This document shows, piece after piece, positions 4,997 through 5,768 of a DNA stretch of 5,768 nt. Every line of letters starts with the position of its first letter. Position 1 is the stretch's first letter. Under the pieces are notes generated by a model. The model searched no databases, was not told where the DNA came from, and saw nothing but the letters and a program-made list of their open reading frames with translations. Origin of the DNA: Acidobacteriaceae bacterium (GTDB taxonomy: Bacteria; Acidobacteriota; Terriglobia; Bryobacterales; Bryobacteraceae); contig JAFAZU010000643.1 of assembly GCA_019239585.1 (NCBI GenBank), positions 1 through 5,768 on the forward strand, given 5' to 3'. Position numbers and translations under genes: made by a program.

Positions 4997-5698
4997 CTAG
5001 TTAGGTGGATTTGTTTCGGGTATTGACGGCTCCTCGTTGATGCCGAGGTCTCCCAAGATGCTTCCTACGTAACTCTGGGTTTCCAAGAGATCCGGAACGC
5101 CGCCGGAGGCCTCAACGCGTCCAGCGCCCGCATTGTAGGCGCTGAGAGCGAGTTTTAGATCTCCGCCATAGCGATTCAACAATTGCCGAAGGAAAGCCGC
5201 TCCGCCCCGAATGTTCTGCTTCGGGTCAAAAGGATCGATTACGCCGAACTGCTCGGCAGTGGAAGGCATAAGCTGCATCAGGCCTTGCGCACCCTTTACG
5301 GAGATTGCGCAGGGACGGAAGGCCGATTCGTGTTTAATGACGGAGCGGAGTAAAGCGGGAGAAAGGGTTTGTTTTGCTGCTGCTGCGTTGATGAGTTCTT
5401 CAGCTTCCGCTTCCTCGATGGGCGGACAGTCCATTTGCGGAGCGGCCCATAGCGGCATTGCTACAGATATTGCTACCGGCTGCAGTGCTGTTATGGGCAT
5501 TGCGATGGGGGCCGGTGCAGAAGTGATGAGAAGGGGTTTGGGCGATGTTTTGCGGATTGCGACCATCTGCTTTTGGACCGACTCGCGTTGCAATTTGACT
5601 GAGGCTAATTGCTGGTCAATAGCGGTCTGTTCCGGCAAGGCCCAGGCGGAGATGCCGAAAGCTGATAAAAGGACGGCGGTATAGGTTTGAAAGCCCAA
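4997..5698 (-). CDS. Secreted lytic transglycosylase, SLT/Slt70-like catalytic domain
   Basis: This is a 233-residue protein that would cut the glycan strands of peptidoglycan, giving 1,6-anhydromuramic acid ends. It has a hydrophobic N-terminus with an AWA site (18-20) consistent with signal peptidase I cleavage, although the n-region has no Lys or Arg. A short charged helix, possibly coiled-coil (25-50), and a Pro/Ala/Ile-rich linker (about 55-92) follow. The SLT domain (about 98-217) contains the catalytic Glu in IKHESAF (E124), GAQGLMQLMPSTA (136-148), NIRGGAAFLRQLL (162-174) and ALSAYNAGAGRV (184-195). A possible C91-C130 disulfide is inference. The start is TTG at 5698: AGGA lies five bases upstream, an in-frame TAG closes the frame shortly before, and the next Met (45) would lose the signal sequence. 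The family is confident; which cell-wall process it serves is not visible. Confidence -1.
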   Translation of the reverse strand: MGFQTYTAVLLSAFGISAWALPEQTAIDQQLASVKLQRESVQKQMVAIRKTSPKPLLITSAPAPIAMPITALQPVAISVAMPLWAAPQMDCPPIEEAEAEELINAAAAKQTLSPALLRSVIKHESAFRPCAISVKGAQGLMQLMPSTAEQFGVIDPFDPKQNIRGGAAFLRQLLNRYGGDLKLALSAYNAGAGRVEASGGVPDLLETQSYVGSILGDLGINEEPSIPETNPPN

Positions 5699-5703
5699 GA
5701 AAT

Positions 5704-5707
5704 TCCT
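5704..5707 (-). promoter_or_regulatory. AGGA ribosome binding site for the TTG start at 5698
   Basis: On the minus strand AGGA is followed by five bases (ATTTC) and then TTG. No ATG or GTG exists in this frame between the upstream in-frame TAG and the signal sequence, so this site supports the unusual TTG start of the lytic transglycosylase. Confidence -1.
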
Positions 5708-5733
5708 GATAGGGAGTGATCTGCCCTCCTATC
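5708..5733. repeat. Inverted repeat in the leader of the transglycosylase gene
   Basis: GATAGG (5708-5713) pairs with CCTATC (5728-5733), and AG/CT extends the stem inward past a one-base bulge, leaving a nine-base loop. On the minus strand one arm includes part of AGGAGGG, an ideal Shine-Dalgarno sequence that has no ATG, GTG or TTG at a usable distance. The repeat could be an operator or an RNA hairpin next to the true ribosome binding site. Confidence -1.
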
Positions 5734-5768
5734 AAGAGTGTTCTGCAGAGGCCGGATCTCTCAGCCGT

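Noticed and set aside
4986..4998. Small repeat AGGC-GAGTT-GCCT between the transglycosylase and aldolase genes
   Set aside because: A four-base stem without a T tract is too weak to call a terminator.
5211..5684. A 157-codon plus-strand open frame
   Set aside because: It is antisense to the lytic transglycosylase, whose catalytic motifs are unmistakable on the minus strand.

Overview
The window looks like a bacterial chromosome segment of moderate G+C content. It carries five complete genes and one gene that runs off the left edge. The best guess for the source is Acidobacteriota. That rests on the general look of the KDPG-aldolase-type protein and of the receiver/anti-sigma-type ATPase, not on any marker gene, so it is tentative. 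No rRNA, tRNA, CRISPR array, insertion sequence or phage gene was seen, and no gene-free stretch exceeds 160 bases.

Left block (1-3093, all minus strand). In transcription order it holds a two-domain regulator (2242-3093), an uncharacterised Cys-rich protein (1377-2135) and a sugar-isomerase-like protein (1-1380, 3' end outside the window). The regulator joins a degenerate response-regulator receiver to a GHKL/HATPase domain of the anti-sigma-kinase type. The last two genes overlap by four bases (ATGA) and are almost certainly translated together. The isomerase-like gene is easily missed because its stop lies beyond position 1, but its frame is open for all 460 codons in the window.

Middle (3094-4318). 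A 160-bp AT-rich divergent region separates the regulator from a plus-strand FAD-dependent oxidoreductase of the geranylgeranyl-reductase/class A monooxygenase type. This gene begins with GTG. The only good Shine-Dalgarno sequence serves a five-codon minicistron whose stop overlaps that GTG.

Right block (4300-5698, minus strand). A secreted lytic transglycosylase (4997-5698, TTG start) lies 40 bp upstream of a KDPG/KHG aldolase-family gene (4300-4956), probably in one transcript. The aldolase gene and the oxidoreductase gene converge and overlap by 19 bp at their ends. A perfect 10-bp inverted repeat just past the aldolase stop, inside the oxidoreductase gene, is a candidate transcription end.

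The most interesting part is the left block. A pseudo-receiver/ATPase that probably cannot be phosphorylated in the usual way is linked to a protein with CGSGG and CxxCxxC motifs, and to an isomerase-fold protein in which two of the four expected metal ligands appear replaced. This could be an uncharacterised regulatory or metabolic module. Its function cannot be assigned from sequence alone.
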